64,000 nt of DNA from Brachymonas wangyanguii (lineage in GTDB: Bacteria > Pseudomonadota > Gammaproteobacteria > Burkholderiales > Burkholderiaceae_C). Shown here one piece after another: positions 29,545 through 38,552 of the stretch. Where the stretch lies: assembly GCF_045055315.1 (NCBI RefSeq), contig NZ_CP173677.1:62001-126000 (forward strand), read 5' to 3'. Each line of letters begins with the position of its first letter. Within the stretch, counting starts at the first letter, position 1. The notes beneath the pieces are model-generated. The model was not told where the DNA came from. It ran no database searches and was given only the letters and a program-made list of their open reading frames with translations. Made by a program: the position numbers and the translations under genes.

Positions 29545-32500
29545 CTGCGAACAATGAGGGTTGGGCGCGTGTTCGGGTCGGCCGGAGCTACTCAGACGAG
29601 GAGGGTCACTACTTCCCCGTCTTGACCTGTCGCAAGTGCGGTCAGCCCTTCCTGGAAGGGTGGAAGAATGGGAGGCACATTCATACGCGACGCCCGGACT
29701 CATCCGAGGCGAATGCAGAGCGTATGGTTTTCTGGCTCGGGATGCCCATTGGTGGAACGGAAGATGAGGAAGACGAGGTAGAAGGTCGTGAGGAGGGCGA
29801 CACCGCCATCTCCGAGCGAGTCTTTGTCGAGCTCAAGACTGGCGAGATTGTCGCATCAGACGAAGCTGTGCCGCTGTATCCGGTTCGAACGGAGAAAGAC
29901 GACCTTGAACGGGCGCTCTACGTAAAGCGATGTCCTGCCTGCGGTGGCCGTTCGACAGGCGCCGATGCCGAGGTTGTCACGCGCATGCATCCTGGTAACG
30001 AGGCACTAGGCGCGGTGGTGACGCAGCGTGTGCTTGAAGCGCTGCCAGCGGGTCTCATCGACAACTCAGACCCGCGTCCATCTTTTGGGCGAAGCCTCCT
30101 CACGTTCTCCGACAACCGTCAGGACGCGGCGTTCTTCGCGCCATACTTCGAGCGGACGTCTTCCAACCTCGCATTGCGCGCGGCTGTTCGACAGGTCCTT
30201 GCAGAAGCAAGCACACCGATAACCTTTCCTCAGCTTGCGGAGCGGGTCTACGACCTCTGGCGACGCGATGGTGGGCAACCGTTGCTGCTCAACGAAGCCG
30301 GCGATATTTGCACTGACAAGCAAGAGATCGCGCAACTGTTACAAGGCGCACTTGGATACGAGTTCTGCACGCCAAGCGGGCGACGCAATTCCCTGGAAAG
30401 CCTTGGCGTCGCCTACGTTACCTACGACGATGCGCGCCTGAAGCTGCTGTACCAGAAGGTCAAGCAACATTGGCCGCAGGACCTGGCGAACGACCCTGAG
30501 ACCATCGGGGCACTGTGCCACTTCCTCCTGGAGACCATTAGGCGCGAGCGCGCGCTCGCTCAGTTGCACGACGTGTCGATGAACGACAGTGCGGTCTGGG
30601 GTGACTACAACCAGCATCGAAGCTTTGACGTCGAGGCTGGCGATGATGGCGTTCGGTTCAAGTGGCTTCCGAGTCAGAAGACAAAGCGGCACAACCGTCG
30701 TTCTTGGTATCTGATTGAGCAGCTTGGCCTTCGGCGAGATGCCGCAGTCCTCTTCCTGCGCCACTTTTGGGAGGCCGTGATCCGACCCCCGACGACGCTC
30801 TTGAAGAGGTACCCGCCGGGCTTCGGTATGGACGGAAACCTCATCCGCATCAAGAGTGGGCTGAAGACGCCGGTCTACCAGTGTCCGAGCTGCGGGTTGT
30901 TTCAGCGTCACGTCGTCAAGGGGAAGTGCTCAGGCTTCGGGTGCCGCGGCGATGTGGTGCTCATTAGCGACGACGAGCGCATTCGCCTTCATCGCGAGAA
31001 CCACTACTTAGCGTCCTACGAGGAAACGAACCATCTGACTCTGCGGGCACGGGAACATACGGCTTCGTTGTCTACGGAACTTCGCGAGGAGATTGAGCGC
31101 GAGTTCTCCGAGAGGCGACTGAACTTGCTGAGCTGCACCACGACCATGGAGATGGGCGTCGACCTCGGTGACCTGGAAGCAGTCGTCAATCTCAATGTCC
31201 CGCCGGGCATCGCCAACTACCAGCAACGTACCGGCCGAGCAGGCCGTCGCGCTCAGGCAGCTCCATTTTGCGTCACCGTGGCCCGAAACAGCAGCTATGA
31301 CCAGGCGGTGTTTCGTGACTTTAAGTCTTACCTGGTGTCGTCGCCAGCCACACCATTCATCAATCTTGGGAACTCTGAATTGTTCCTTCGGCACCAGATT
31401 TCCGTGGTCCTATCGCACTTCCTGCGTCATGCGGTGTCGAAGCAAGACATCAACGCACCGTCGCTGAAGCACCTCTTCGGCGATGTCTTGAGCCCGGACG
31501 CCAAGGCAGCGTTCTTCGACAGGCTTCACGCCTGGGTCGAGAGCGAGGGTGGGAAGGCAGCATTCTCAGAGGCTGAGGTTCTTGGCGACCGCCTGCCCCC
31601 GGATTTGGCTACTTCTGTGGCCGCACGCGGCCCCTACCTGCGCATCGCCATCGTTGACCGCTTCCGCGAATTTGCCGAGGACGTTGCCGAGCGATGCGCA
31701 GCCTACATTGCACGCATGAAGGAGGCCGCAGACGCGAGTGAGTATGGGAAGGCGGACTACTGGAAGAAGCAGCGGGAGCAATACATGGACCAGTTCCTGG
31801 TTAACGAGCTGTCGCGCCGTGGGCTCATCCCAACGTATTCCTTCCCGGTGCATTCCTTGACTCTGGAGGTTCAAGACGGAAGTCGATTCAACAAGTTCCA
31901 GAGCCAGGCGGCGGTGGCACTGAGCCGGGACGCCAGCTACGGCATCAGCGAGTACGCTCCGGGCGCCGAGGTCGTCGCCAACGGCCGAATCTGGGAAAGC
32001 GCAGGCTTGGCCAAGTACCCGAAGGCGTTCATGCCAACACGTTGGTATGCGGCCTGCCCAGAGTGCTTCCATGTGGATGTCGGTGACACGCCGCAGGACC
32101 TGCCTGGCTCCTGCAGCAACTGTGGTTCTTCTTATGGTCGACGAAAGCGGATGTACATCGAGCCTAAAGGCTTCGTCACAAGTGCAGCAAACACAAAGGG
32201 CCGAGACCCTGGCTCCAGTCGCCGCAGGGTCAGACCAGCAGACGAAGCTAGGCTGATTGCGGCGCCTCGTGCAGACCAGTTTGAGGCGACGGAATTCCCC
32301 TTCCTTAACACGGCCCTGCTGCTGGCCAGAGGGTCTGAAGGAGGCGGTCTTCGGGGCAGCTTGTTCGTGGCCAACCGTGGCGCGCACGGGGAAGGCTACT
32401 ACCGCTGCTCGCTTTGCAACTTCTGTGAGCCCTTCAAGAAAGCGAAGGCTGCCAAACAGGTAAAAGGCAAGGCCGGCACAGGTGCCGCTAGCAAGAAGTG

Positions 32501-34013
32501 GGTCCACCAGGACCCGGCCACTGGGCAGAAGTGTCAGAACGAGGTCCAATCCAGGATTGGTCTGGACTTCGCCCACATCTTCAACACCGACGTTCGGCTG
32601 CTTCGGTTCCTGGCGCCACTACCAGAGCCGGACGAAGCGGCGGTAAGTCTGCGGCCGTATCAAGAGCAGGTTGCGAGAACGGTTGCGGAGGCCTGTCGCC
32701 TAGGCGCTTCAGACCTGCTTCACCTACACCCAGGTGAGCTGCGCTCGACCTACCGGCTGTACAGCACCGCAGGCAGCATCGTTGAGGTGGTGCTCTACGA
32801 CGGAGTTCCTGGCGGTGCTGGATACAGTGCTCGCCTAGGGCAGCCTCAGTTTAGCTTTCCAGCCTTGATGCAGGCAGCACGCCAGCGCCTAGAGTGTCCC
32901 GCATCTTGCGACTCTGCGTGCCGCTCCTGCCTGTGCGACTACAGCAATCAGCGCTACTGGGACAGTTTCCAGCGGCTTGACGCACTTGCGTGGCTTGAGA
33001 GCCTGCTTGAAGGCAAGGTTGGGGCAGACGGTCCAGGCAACTACGTGCCCTGGACCAAACCCAGTTTGGCAGGACTGAGCGAACGGCTTGCGCCCTACGC
33101 CTCGGTCACGGTTGTTGCGCCCTCCCTAACCAGCGTTGAGGGGTACAGCGAAGCTGACCTCAATCAGGTGCTCTCTTGGCTCCAGGCGGGCAAGAAGGTC
33201 AAGCTCTATGTCGCCAACGACCCCGAGCGAGAACCCACCGAGTACTCGGTGCTGATGCTCTACCGGCACCTGTACCCTTGGGTTGCGGAAGGCAAGCTCA
33301 CCGTTCTTCAACTGCCGAGCCTGGGACGGTCAGCCGTTGACTTGCCGCGGGTCTTTGCGACACTGGACGATGGTGCTCCGCTCGTCAAACAGGCCTTTCC
33401 TGTCCAAGCGGTGTTCCAGGGCCTTGTGAACGCTCCGGCATTGCTTGGCGCGGCGGATTCTGCCGTACGGGAAAAATTGGAGGGCGCGCTCAAAGGTGCC
33501 ACTGAACTCCCGATCGACCTGTTCGCCGAAGGGCCCAGCATGTCGATGTGGGAGCTCGATGTTGGTCAACAGCGGGACTTGGTTGACATCTTCCGCGATG
33601 TGGCAGGACTTCACATCAAGCGCCTGACCATCCGAGACCCTTACTGTGGGACGCGGGCAAATCAGCTGCGCGTTCAGGACTTGCTTCAGTTCCTGAAGGC
33701 TCACGGGGCTGCACTTGACTCGGTACATGTGTATTGCTCGGAGGTCCGAGACCGAAACGGAGATGTGGAGCATCGCTTTGATGTAGCGCGAAGACTCGAG
33801 GTCATGATGACCCGACTGGAAATAACGAGCTCGGAGGCATTTGTCAAAGAGCTAGGCCGCAACCGAGCCTTTCATGACCGCGAACTCAGCTTCGACTGCG
33901 CGGATGCTTCGGGTTGCGATGTCACCCATCGCTACTTCCTGACAGGCGGCATCGACTACCTACTGGACGACCGAAGTGATACGAAGGTCTTCCATTCGCG
34001 AATCGCTCGATGA
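29545..34013 (+). pseudogene. druE: Druantia DruE-like helicase with DUF1998 domain, N-terminus deleted
   Basis: This frame is open from the IS edge (first codon at 29547), giving 1,488 residues to the stop, with an internal ATG at 29622. It is the C-terminal part of a superfamily 2 DUF1998 helicase. Present are a zinc ribbon (CRKCGQPF...CPACGG), the start of the second RecA domain (LLTFSDNRQDAAFFAPYF), motif V/VI (TTTMEMGVDLGDLEAVVN, then YQQRTGRAGRRAQ at about 565) and more zinc knuckles (CPSCGLFQ; CPECFHVD, CSNCGSSYG). The DUF1998 block reads YDGVPGGAGYSARL with CDSACRSCLCDY. The Walker A and DEAD/DEAH motifs of the first RecA domain are absent, so it should not hydrolyse ATP. The last ~350 residues form a separate domain ending FHDREL...GGIDYLL. 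It is a probable remnant of Druantia III; DISARM or Dpd helicases are alternatives. Confidence 0.75.
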
Positions 34014-34023
34014 GGGAGTAGCA

Positions 34024-34322
34024 GAGAACAGCTTCCAATCCCTTGCGCTCCGGCAAGCTCAGCAACTTGAGCGAAGGCCCGCTCGGCTGCTTCTCACCAA
34101 TCTCCCATTTCCGCACCGTGAAAGGGCTGTATTGAGCACGGAAGCAAGCACCATTTGGCTGAGCTTCAGATGCTCGCGCAGTGCGCGAATGCGTTCGCTG
34201 TCATAAGGTGGGATGGGTTCCATGCACAGCGCATCCAGCTTCTGCTGTTTGGGTTTGTCGATGAACCCCAAGCGATGTAGATCCGAAGCTGTTTCGTGCA
34301 CAGCCTCCAAAATTCCGCTCTT
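34024..34322 (-). pseudogene. Frameshifted HigA/NadS-type XRE antitoxin
   Basis: Two minus-strand frames join to spell an XRE antitoxin of the HigA2/NadS type: KSGILEAVHETASDLHRLGF and ERIRALREHLKLSQMVLAS in one frame. Then, after an apparent single-base deletion near 34,131, come PFTVRKWEIGEKQPSGPSLK and LLSLPERKGLEAVL in the next. There is no clear start codon in front, and the downstream frame runs on past the usual C-terminus into druE. No toxin gene is present on the upstream side. It is therefore a dead remnant at the right margin of the island, convergent with druE. Confidence 0.78.
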
Positions 34323-34410
34323 AGGGAGGGTCTGCTTCTCACGTGTCGCCCCTCCGTTGCCAATCCCGCAAGTGCGCACCGCGCACCCGATGCCTCGCAT
34401 TTGGCACAAC

Positions 34411-34444
34411 AAAAAACGGCTGCCGCCCCAAGGCAACAGCCGTT
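34411..34444 (-). terminator. Rho-independent terminator of the DUF1328 gene
   Basis: On the minus strand a 12-bp stem with two G-U pairs (AACGGCTGTTGC / GCGGCAGCCGTT) runs into TTTTTT. It lies 44 bases after the DUF1328 stop, so core chromosome resumes at or before about 34,380-34,410. Confidence 0.85.
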
Positions 34445-34487
34445 TTCCGGTCCATCCTGACGTCACGCATCAGGCTTCATCCCTGCG

Positions 34488-34643
34488 TCATCGACGCTTG
34501 AACAGCAGCGACACCACCGCCAGGATCAGGAAGACCACAAACAGGATCTTGGCAATGCCGGCAGCGCCGGAAGCGATACCGCCAAAGCCCAGTACGGCGG
34601 CGATGATGGCGATCACGAAAAAGACGACAGCGTAGTGAAGCAT
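34488..34643 (-). CDS. Small DUF1328 (YtjA-type) membrane protein
   Basis: Only 51 residues, starting MLHYAVVFFVIAIIAAVLGF and ending LLFKRR. It has two predicted membrane helices separated by GGIASGAAGIAK, the hallmark of the DUF1328/UPF0391 family, whose function is unknown. A strong ribosome site (AAGGAG, 6 bases before ATG 34643) and a good terminator show that it is a real gene despite its size. It marks the first intact core gene right of the island. Confidence 0.9.
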   Translation of the reverse strand: MLHYAVVFFVIAIIAAVLGFGGIASGAAGIAKILFVVFLILAVVSLLFKRR

Positions 34644-34794
34644 GGTGTTCTCCTTGGTTTCCCACTTGAGCCATCCGCAGCGCAGACGCTGTGTCTGCTT
34701 CCTGTGCGAATCGCCATGACTTCACTGTAAGCGTGCCGGCTGGCTGGCCGCATCAGCCGATACCGCTGTCACGTGTAGGACTGGATCGACGCAA

Positions 34795-35916
34795 TCAGGT
34801 CTTGCGCACCACCACGCTGCCAATCGAATATCCGGCTCCAAACGAGCAGATCACGCCCAGATCGCCCGCCTGCAGGTCTTCGCTGTGGCGATGGAAGGCG
34901 ATGATGGAACCGGCCGATGCGGTGTTGGCAAACTCGTCCAGAATCACCGGTGCTTCGTCAAAACCCGGTTCATGGCCCAGCAGGCGCTTGCCGATCAGCT
35001 GGTTCATGCTCAGGTTGGCCTGGTGCAGCCAGAAGCGGCGCACGCCGGCAGCGTCCAGCCCCAGCGACTGCAGCTGCGCGCTGATGTGCTCGGCGGCCAT
35101 CGGGCAGACTTCCTTGAACACCTTGCGACCTTCCTGGCGGAAAACCTGATCGCGGTCTTCCGGATTGCGGTCTTCCGAACGGCTCATGAAACCGGCGTTG
35201 TTGCGGATATGGTTGGAGAACTGCGTTGCCGCTCGCGTGCCCAGCACCTCCCAGCGGTTGGCAGAGCGGGCCTCTTCGCTGCGCTCCAGCACCACCGCCG
35301 TGCACACATCACCAAAGATGAAGTGGCAGTCACGGTCGGTCCAGCAGTGGTGCGCCGAGGTGATCTCCGGATTCACCACCAGCGCCTTCTTCACCTGGCC
35401 GGTCTTGATCGCATTGATGGCCTGCTCCAGACCGAAAGTGGCAGAAGAGCAGGCCACGTTCATGTCAAAGCCATAGCCCTGTGCGCCCAGCGCATGCTGG
35501 ATTTCCACCGCCATCGCCGGGTACTGGCGCTGCATGTTGGAGGCGGCACAAATCACCATCTCGATCTCGCTGCCTGCCACGCCGGCATTCTGCAGCGCCT
35601 GCTGCGCAGCTTCCACGGCAATCTCGGCCATCAGCGAGATCTGCTCATCCGGGCGCGGCGTCAGCTTGGGGCGCATGCGCTGCGGATCCAGCACGCCGGC
35701 CTTGTCGATCACGTAACGCTGGCGAATGCCCGATGCCTTGAGAATGAATTCCTCGCTGGATGGCGGCATCGCCGCCACTTCGCCAGCCTCGATGCGCGCC
35801 GCATTCTGCTGGTTGAACTGCTCGGCATAGGCGTTGTACGACTCCACCAGCTCTGCGTTGCTGATGACCTGGGGGGCAACCCACAAACCGGTGCCGCTGA
35901 TGGTGACTTGGTGCAT
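34795..35916 (-). CDS. Beta-ketoacyl-ACP synthase III-like enzyme
   Basis: A thiolase-fold condensing enzyme of 373 residues, about 50 longer than standard FabH. The Cys-His-Asn triad is visible: Cys in MNVACSSATFG, His in FWLHQANLSMNQ and Asn in DEFANTASAGS. The N-terminal extension (NAYAEQFNQQNAARIEAGE) is typical of a betaproteobacterial KAS III subgroup, which may act like FabW of Ralstonia in starting fatty acid synthesis or may use longer acyl groups. Its substrate cannot be decided here. It is divergent from the aspartate kinase gene; a 12-bp palindrome lies about 60 bases upstream. An in-frame ATG at 35952 is a weaker start. Confidence 0.87.
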   Translation of the reverse strand: MHQVTISGTGLWVAPQVISNAELVESYNAYAEQFNQQNAARIEAGEVAAMPPSSEEFILKASGIRQRYVIDKAGVLDPQRMRPKLTPRPDEQISLMAEIAVEAAQQALQNAGVAGSEIEMVICAASNMQRQYPAMAVEIQHALGAQGYGFDMNVACSSATFGLEQAINAIKTGQVKKALVVNPEITSAHHCWTDRDCHFIFGDVCTAVVLERSEEARSANRWEVLGTRAATQFSNHIRNNAGFMSRSEDRNPEDRDQVFRQEGRKVFKEVCPMAAEHISAQLQSLGLDAAGVRRFWLHQANLSMNQLIGKRLLGHEPGFDEAPVILDEFANTASAGSIIAFHRHSEDLQAGDLGVICSFGAGYSIGSVVVRKT

Positions 35917-35975
35917 GGCAATATGAAACAGGAATGACAGTAATCCCTCCATTGTAGGTCGCCCACCCTGTTTAC

Positions 35976-35987
35976 GAACGATCGTTC
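35976..35987. promoter_or_regulatory. Perfect 12-bp palindrome, candidate TetR-type operator
   Basis: GAACGATCGTTC lies in the divergent promoter region, 60 bases before the KAS III-like start. Similar inverted repeats are bound by TetR-family lipid regulators. The identity of the regulator is unknown. Confidence 0.45.
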
Positions 35988-36132
35988 ACCCACATTGCCG
36001 CCGATATCTGCCTGTTTTTTCGCCATTCCCCCTGTCAACGGCAGCAAAATCACGTGAAAATAACGGGTTAGCTAGAATGGATCGAACCAGCCCGGTATGG
36101 CCCCATACAGGCGACACGCACAAGAGGAAAGC

Positions 36133-37533
36133 ATGATTTCGGTTGAAAAAATTGGTGGAACGTCGATGACGGCCTTTGGCGATGTGCTGCGTCACATCAT
36201 GCTGTACGACAAGTCCCGCATCTACGGTCGCATCTACGTGGTGTCTGCCTACTCCGGCGTCACCAACCAGCTGCTGGAACACAAGAAGACCGGCGAGCCC
36301 GGCATCTACGCCCTGTTCGCGCACAACAAGGATTACGCTGGCGCGCTGGCTAACCTGGGCGCCAGCCTGAAGCAGATCAACGCCGGCTTTGCCGATATCG
36401 GCCTGCCGCTCGACGTTGCCGATGCCTTCGTCGACCAGCGCATCGGCCAGGCGCGTGACCACCTGCAGGCGCTGCACCGCGTGCTGGCCAGTGGCTACCT
36501 GAACCGCGACAACGTGCTGCTGGCAGCACGCGAGATCCTCGCTTCCATCGGCGAATCGCACAGCGCCTTCAACTCGGTCGAGATCCTCAAGGCCAATGGC
36601 GTACCCGCCGTGCTGATGGACCTGGCCGGTTTTGACGATCACGAGGCCTGGACCATTGACGAGCGCATCCACCACAGCTTCAAGGGCGTGGATGTGGCCA
36701 ACAGCGTGATCGTCGCCACCGGCTACACCAAGGGCACGGAAGGCATCATGCGCGAGTTTGACCGCGGCTATTCCGAAGTCACCTTCAGCAAGATCGCCGT
36801 CGAGATCAAGCCCGACGAGGCCGTGATCCACAAGGAATTCCACCTGTCCTCCGCCGACCCCAACATCGTCGGCCTGGAAAACGCCGTCATCGTCGGCGCT
36901 ACCAACTACGACGTGGCCGACCAGCTGGCCGATGTCGGCATGGAAGCGATCCACCCCAAGGCCTCCAAGCCGATGGAGCACGCCGGTATCCCGATCCGCC
37001 TGAAGAACACCTTCGAACCGGACCACCCCGGCACCCTGATCACCAAGGACTACGTCGGCGAACGCGCCCGCGTCGAGATCATCACCGGCAGCGACAAGGT
37101 CACCCTGATCGAGATCCACGAGCCCGACATGGTCGGTGAAGTCGGCTTCGACCTCAGCGTGCTGGAAATCCTGCGCCGCCACAAGATCTCCTACATGGTC
37201 AAGGCCACTAACGCCAACTCCATCGCCCACCTGATGTGGGACAAGTGCGTCACGCCGGAACTGATCGAGGAGCTGCAGGGCCGCTTCCAGGTGGTCACGG
37301 TCAAGCCCAGCGCCATCGCCTGCGTGATCGGCTCCAATATCGCGATTCCGGGCGTGCTGGCGCGTGCCGCGCAGGCGCTGGCCGATGCCAACGTCAACGT
37401 CAACGCCATCTCGCAGACGCTGCGCCAGGTCAACATGCAGTTCATCGTCGATCGCGACGACTACAAGCCGGCCATCAAGGCGCTGAACCAGGCGCTCTGC
37501 GTGCAGCCGCGCATCCCGGTGCCGGTGGCCTGA
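36133..37533 (+). CDS. Aspartate kinase (Ask_Ect-like subfamily)
   Basis: Phosphorylates aspartate, the first step to lysine, threonine, methionine or ectoine. The 466-residue protein starts MISVEKIGGTSM, the ATP-binding signature, with AGGAAAG upstream. It has the amino-acid kinase core (FSKIAVEIKPDE, IVGLENAVIVGATNYD) and C-terminal ACT-type regulatory region (VTLIEIHEPDMVGEVGF; VNVNAISQTLRQVNMQ). This pattern resembles the Ask_Ect subgroup usually seen with ectoine genes, but no ectABC is in the window. The general biosynthetic enzyme may be elsewhere. Confidence 0.87.
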   Translation: MISVEKIGGTSMTAFGDVLRHIMLYDKSRIYGRIYVVSAYSGVTNQLLEHKKTGEPGIYALFAHNKDYAGALANLGASLKQINAGFADIGLPLDVADAFVDQRIGQARDHLQALHRVLASGYLNRDNVLLAAREILASIGESHSAFNSVEILKANGVPAVLMDLAGFDDHEAWTIDERIHHSFKGVDVANSVIVATGYTKGTEGIMREFDRGYSEVTFSKIAVEIKPDEAVIHKEFHLSSADPNIVGLENAVIVGATNYDVADQLADVGMEAIHPKASKPMEHAGIPIRLKNTFEPDHPGTLITKDYVGERARVEIITGSDKVTLIEIHEPDMVGEVGFDLSVLEILRRHKISYMVKATNANSIAHLMWDKCVTPELIEELQGRFQVVTVKPSAIACVIGSNIAIPGVLARAAQALADANVNVNAISQTLRQVNMQFIVDRDDYKPAIKALNQALCVQPRIPVPVA

Positions 37534-37597
37534 CCGCTGCGGTTCCCCGCCCTGTCGCCGCGCTTGACTTTCCCCCAGGCGCGGCGACAATCCGGCC

Positions 37598-37951
37598 ATG
37601 ACTGACAGTACCTACCCCGACTGTCCGCAGTGCGGCCAGTCCCATACCTATACCGATACCATCAGCTACTTCTGCCCCGATTGCGGCCATGAATGGCCGA
37701 TGCAGGCCGATGAGGCCGACAGCGCAGAAGCCGCCGACGTGATTCGCGACGCCAACGGCACACCGCTGGCCGATGGCGATGCCGTGATCCTGGTGAAGGA
37801 CCTGAAGGTCAAGGGCAGCTCGCTGGTGCTCAAGAAAGGTACCAAGATCAAGAGCATCCGCATTGCCGATGGCGGCGGTGGCCACGATGTGGACTGCAAG
37901 ACCGAGCATGGCAGCATCATGCTCAAGTCCGAATTCCTGAAAAAGGCCTGA
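37598..37951 (+). CDS. yjdM: YjdM/PhnA-family zinc-ribbon protein
   Basis: A 117-residue protein with an N-terminal zinc ribbon (CPQCGQSHTY, then FCPDCGHEW) and the compact PhnA C-terminal domain (DGDAVILVKDLKVKGSSL, IKSIRIADGGGGHDVDC). Despite the historical name, the family is not part of phosphonate breakdown in general and its role is unsettled. It is 64 bases after the aspartate kinase gene and may share its transcript. Confidence 0.93.
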   Translation: MTDSTYPDCPQCGQSHTYTDTISYFCPDCGHEWPMQADEADSAEAADVIRDANGTPLADGDAVILVKDLKVKGSSLVLKKGTKIKSIRIADGGGGHDVDCKTEHGSIMLKSEFLKKA

Positions 37952-37970
37952 TCCGGGCCTTCACGCCTGT

Positions 37971-38495
37971 ATGCCGCCGCCCTCCGTCGCCCGCACTGCC
38001 CGCCTCGGCACGGTCTGGATCCTGCTGTTCTGGCTGCTGCTCGGTGCCGGGCTCTACTACGTGTTCCAGCTCCAGGAGCAGCGGCAACAGGATCGCTACC
38101 AGTCCTATACCAACAGCGTCGGCGAGCTGGTGATCCCGCGCAGCCCGGACGGCCATTTCTACGTCAAGGGCGAGATCAACGGCGAGCCGCTGCGCTTCAT
38201 GGTCGATACCGGTGCCAGCATGGTGGTGGTCAGCGATGCCTTCGCCGACCGCGCCGGCCTGCAAGGCGGTGCCAGGGCGATCTTCCAGACCGCCAACGGC
38301 GAGCGCCCAGGCCGCGTGCTGCGCGACGTGCCGGTACTGGCCGGCGGCCTCAGCCACAGCCGCACCGAAGTCGGCATCGGCCTGATCATGGACAATGACG
38401 ATTTCGGCCTGCTCGGCCAGAGCTTTCTGTCGCAGTTTGACCTGCTGATCCAGGATCGCCAGATGGTGCTGCGCCCACGCGGCAACAGCCGCTGA
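37971..38495 (+). CDS. Membrane-anchored retropepsin-like aspartic protease (TIGR02281 family)
   Basis: A 174-residue protein with one N-terminal membrane helix (TVWILLFWLLLGAGLYYVF) and a single-lobe aspartic protease domain facing the periplasm. The active-site motif is FMVDTGASMVVVSD, followed by a strand LLGQSFLSQFDLLIQ typical of the family's second signature. Like retroviral proteases it would need to dimerise. It follows yjdM by 19 bases, probably co-transcribed. Natural substrates are unknown. Confidence 0.88.
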   Translation: MPPPSVARTARLGTVWILLFWLLLGAGLYYVFQLQEQRQQDRYQSYTNSVGELVIPRSPDGHFYVKGEINGEPLRFMVDTGASMVVVSDAFADRAGLQGGARAIFQTANGERPGRVLRDVPVLAGGLSHSRTEVGIGLIMDNDDFGLLGQSFLSQFDLLIQDRQMVLRPRGNSR

Positions 38496-38552
38496 CCCTG
38501 CCCGGCTCACGGCTATGGCGCAGCAGGCGCCAGATGCGGCAGAATCGGCTGC

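Noticed and set aside
29545..34013. DISARM or Dpd system instead of Druantia
   Set aside because: Those systems also contain DUF1998 or related helicases, but they need a methyltransferase, phospholipase or deazapurine genes. None is present on either side, while a large DruH/YjiT-like gene is.
34213..34635. A plus-strand gene right of druE
   Set aside because: It reads antisense to the antitoxin remnant, the terminator and the DUF1328 gene, and its protein resembles no family.
36050..36057. A fifth parS site
   Set aside because: Only the central TCACGTGA matches; six of the 16 parS bases differ.
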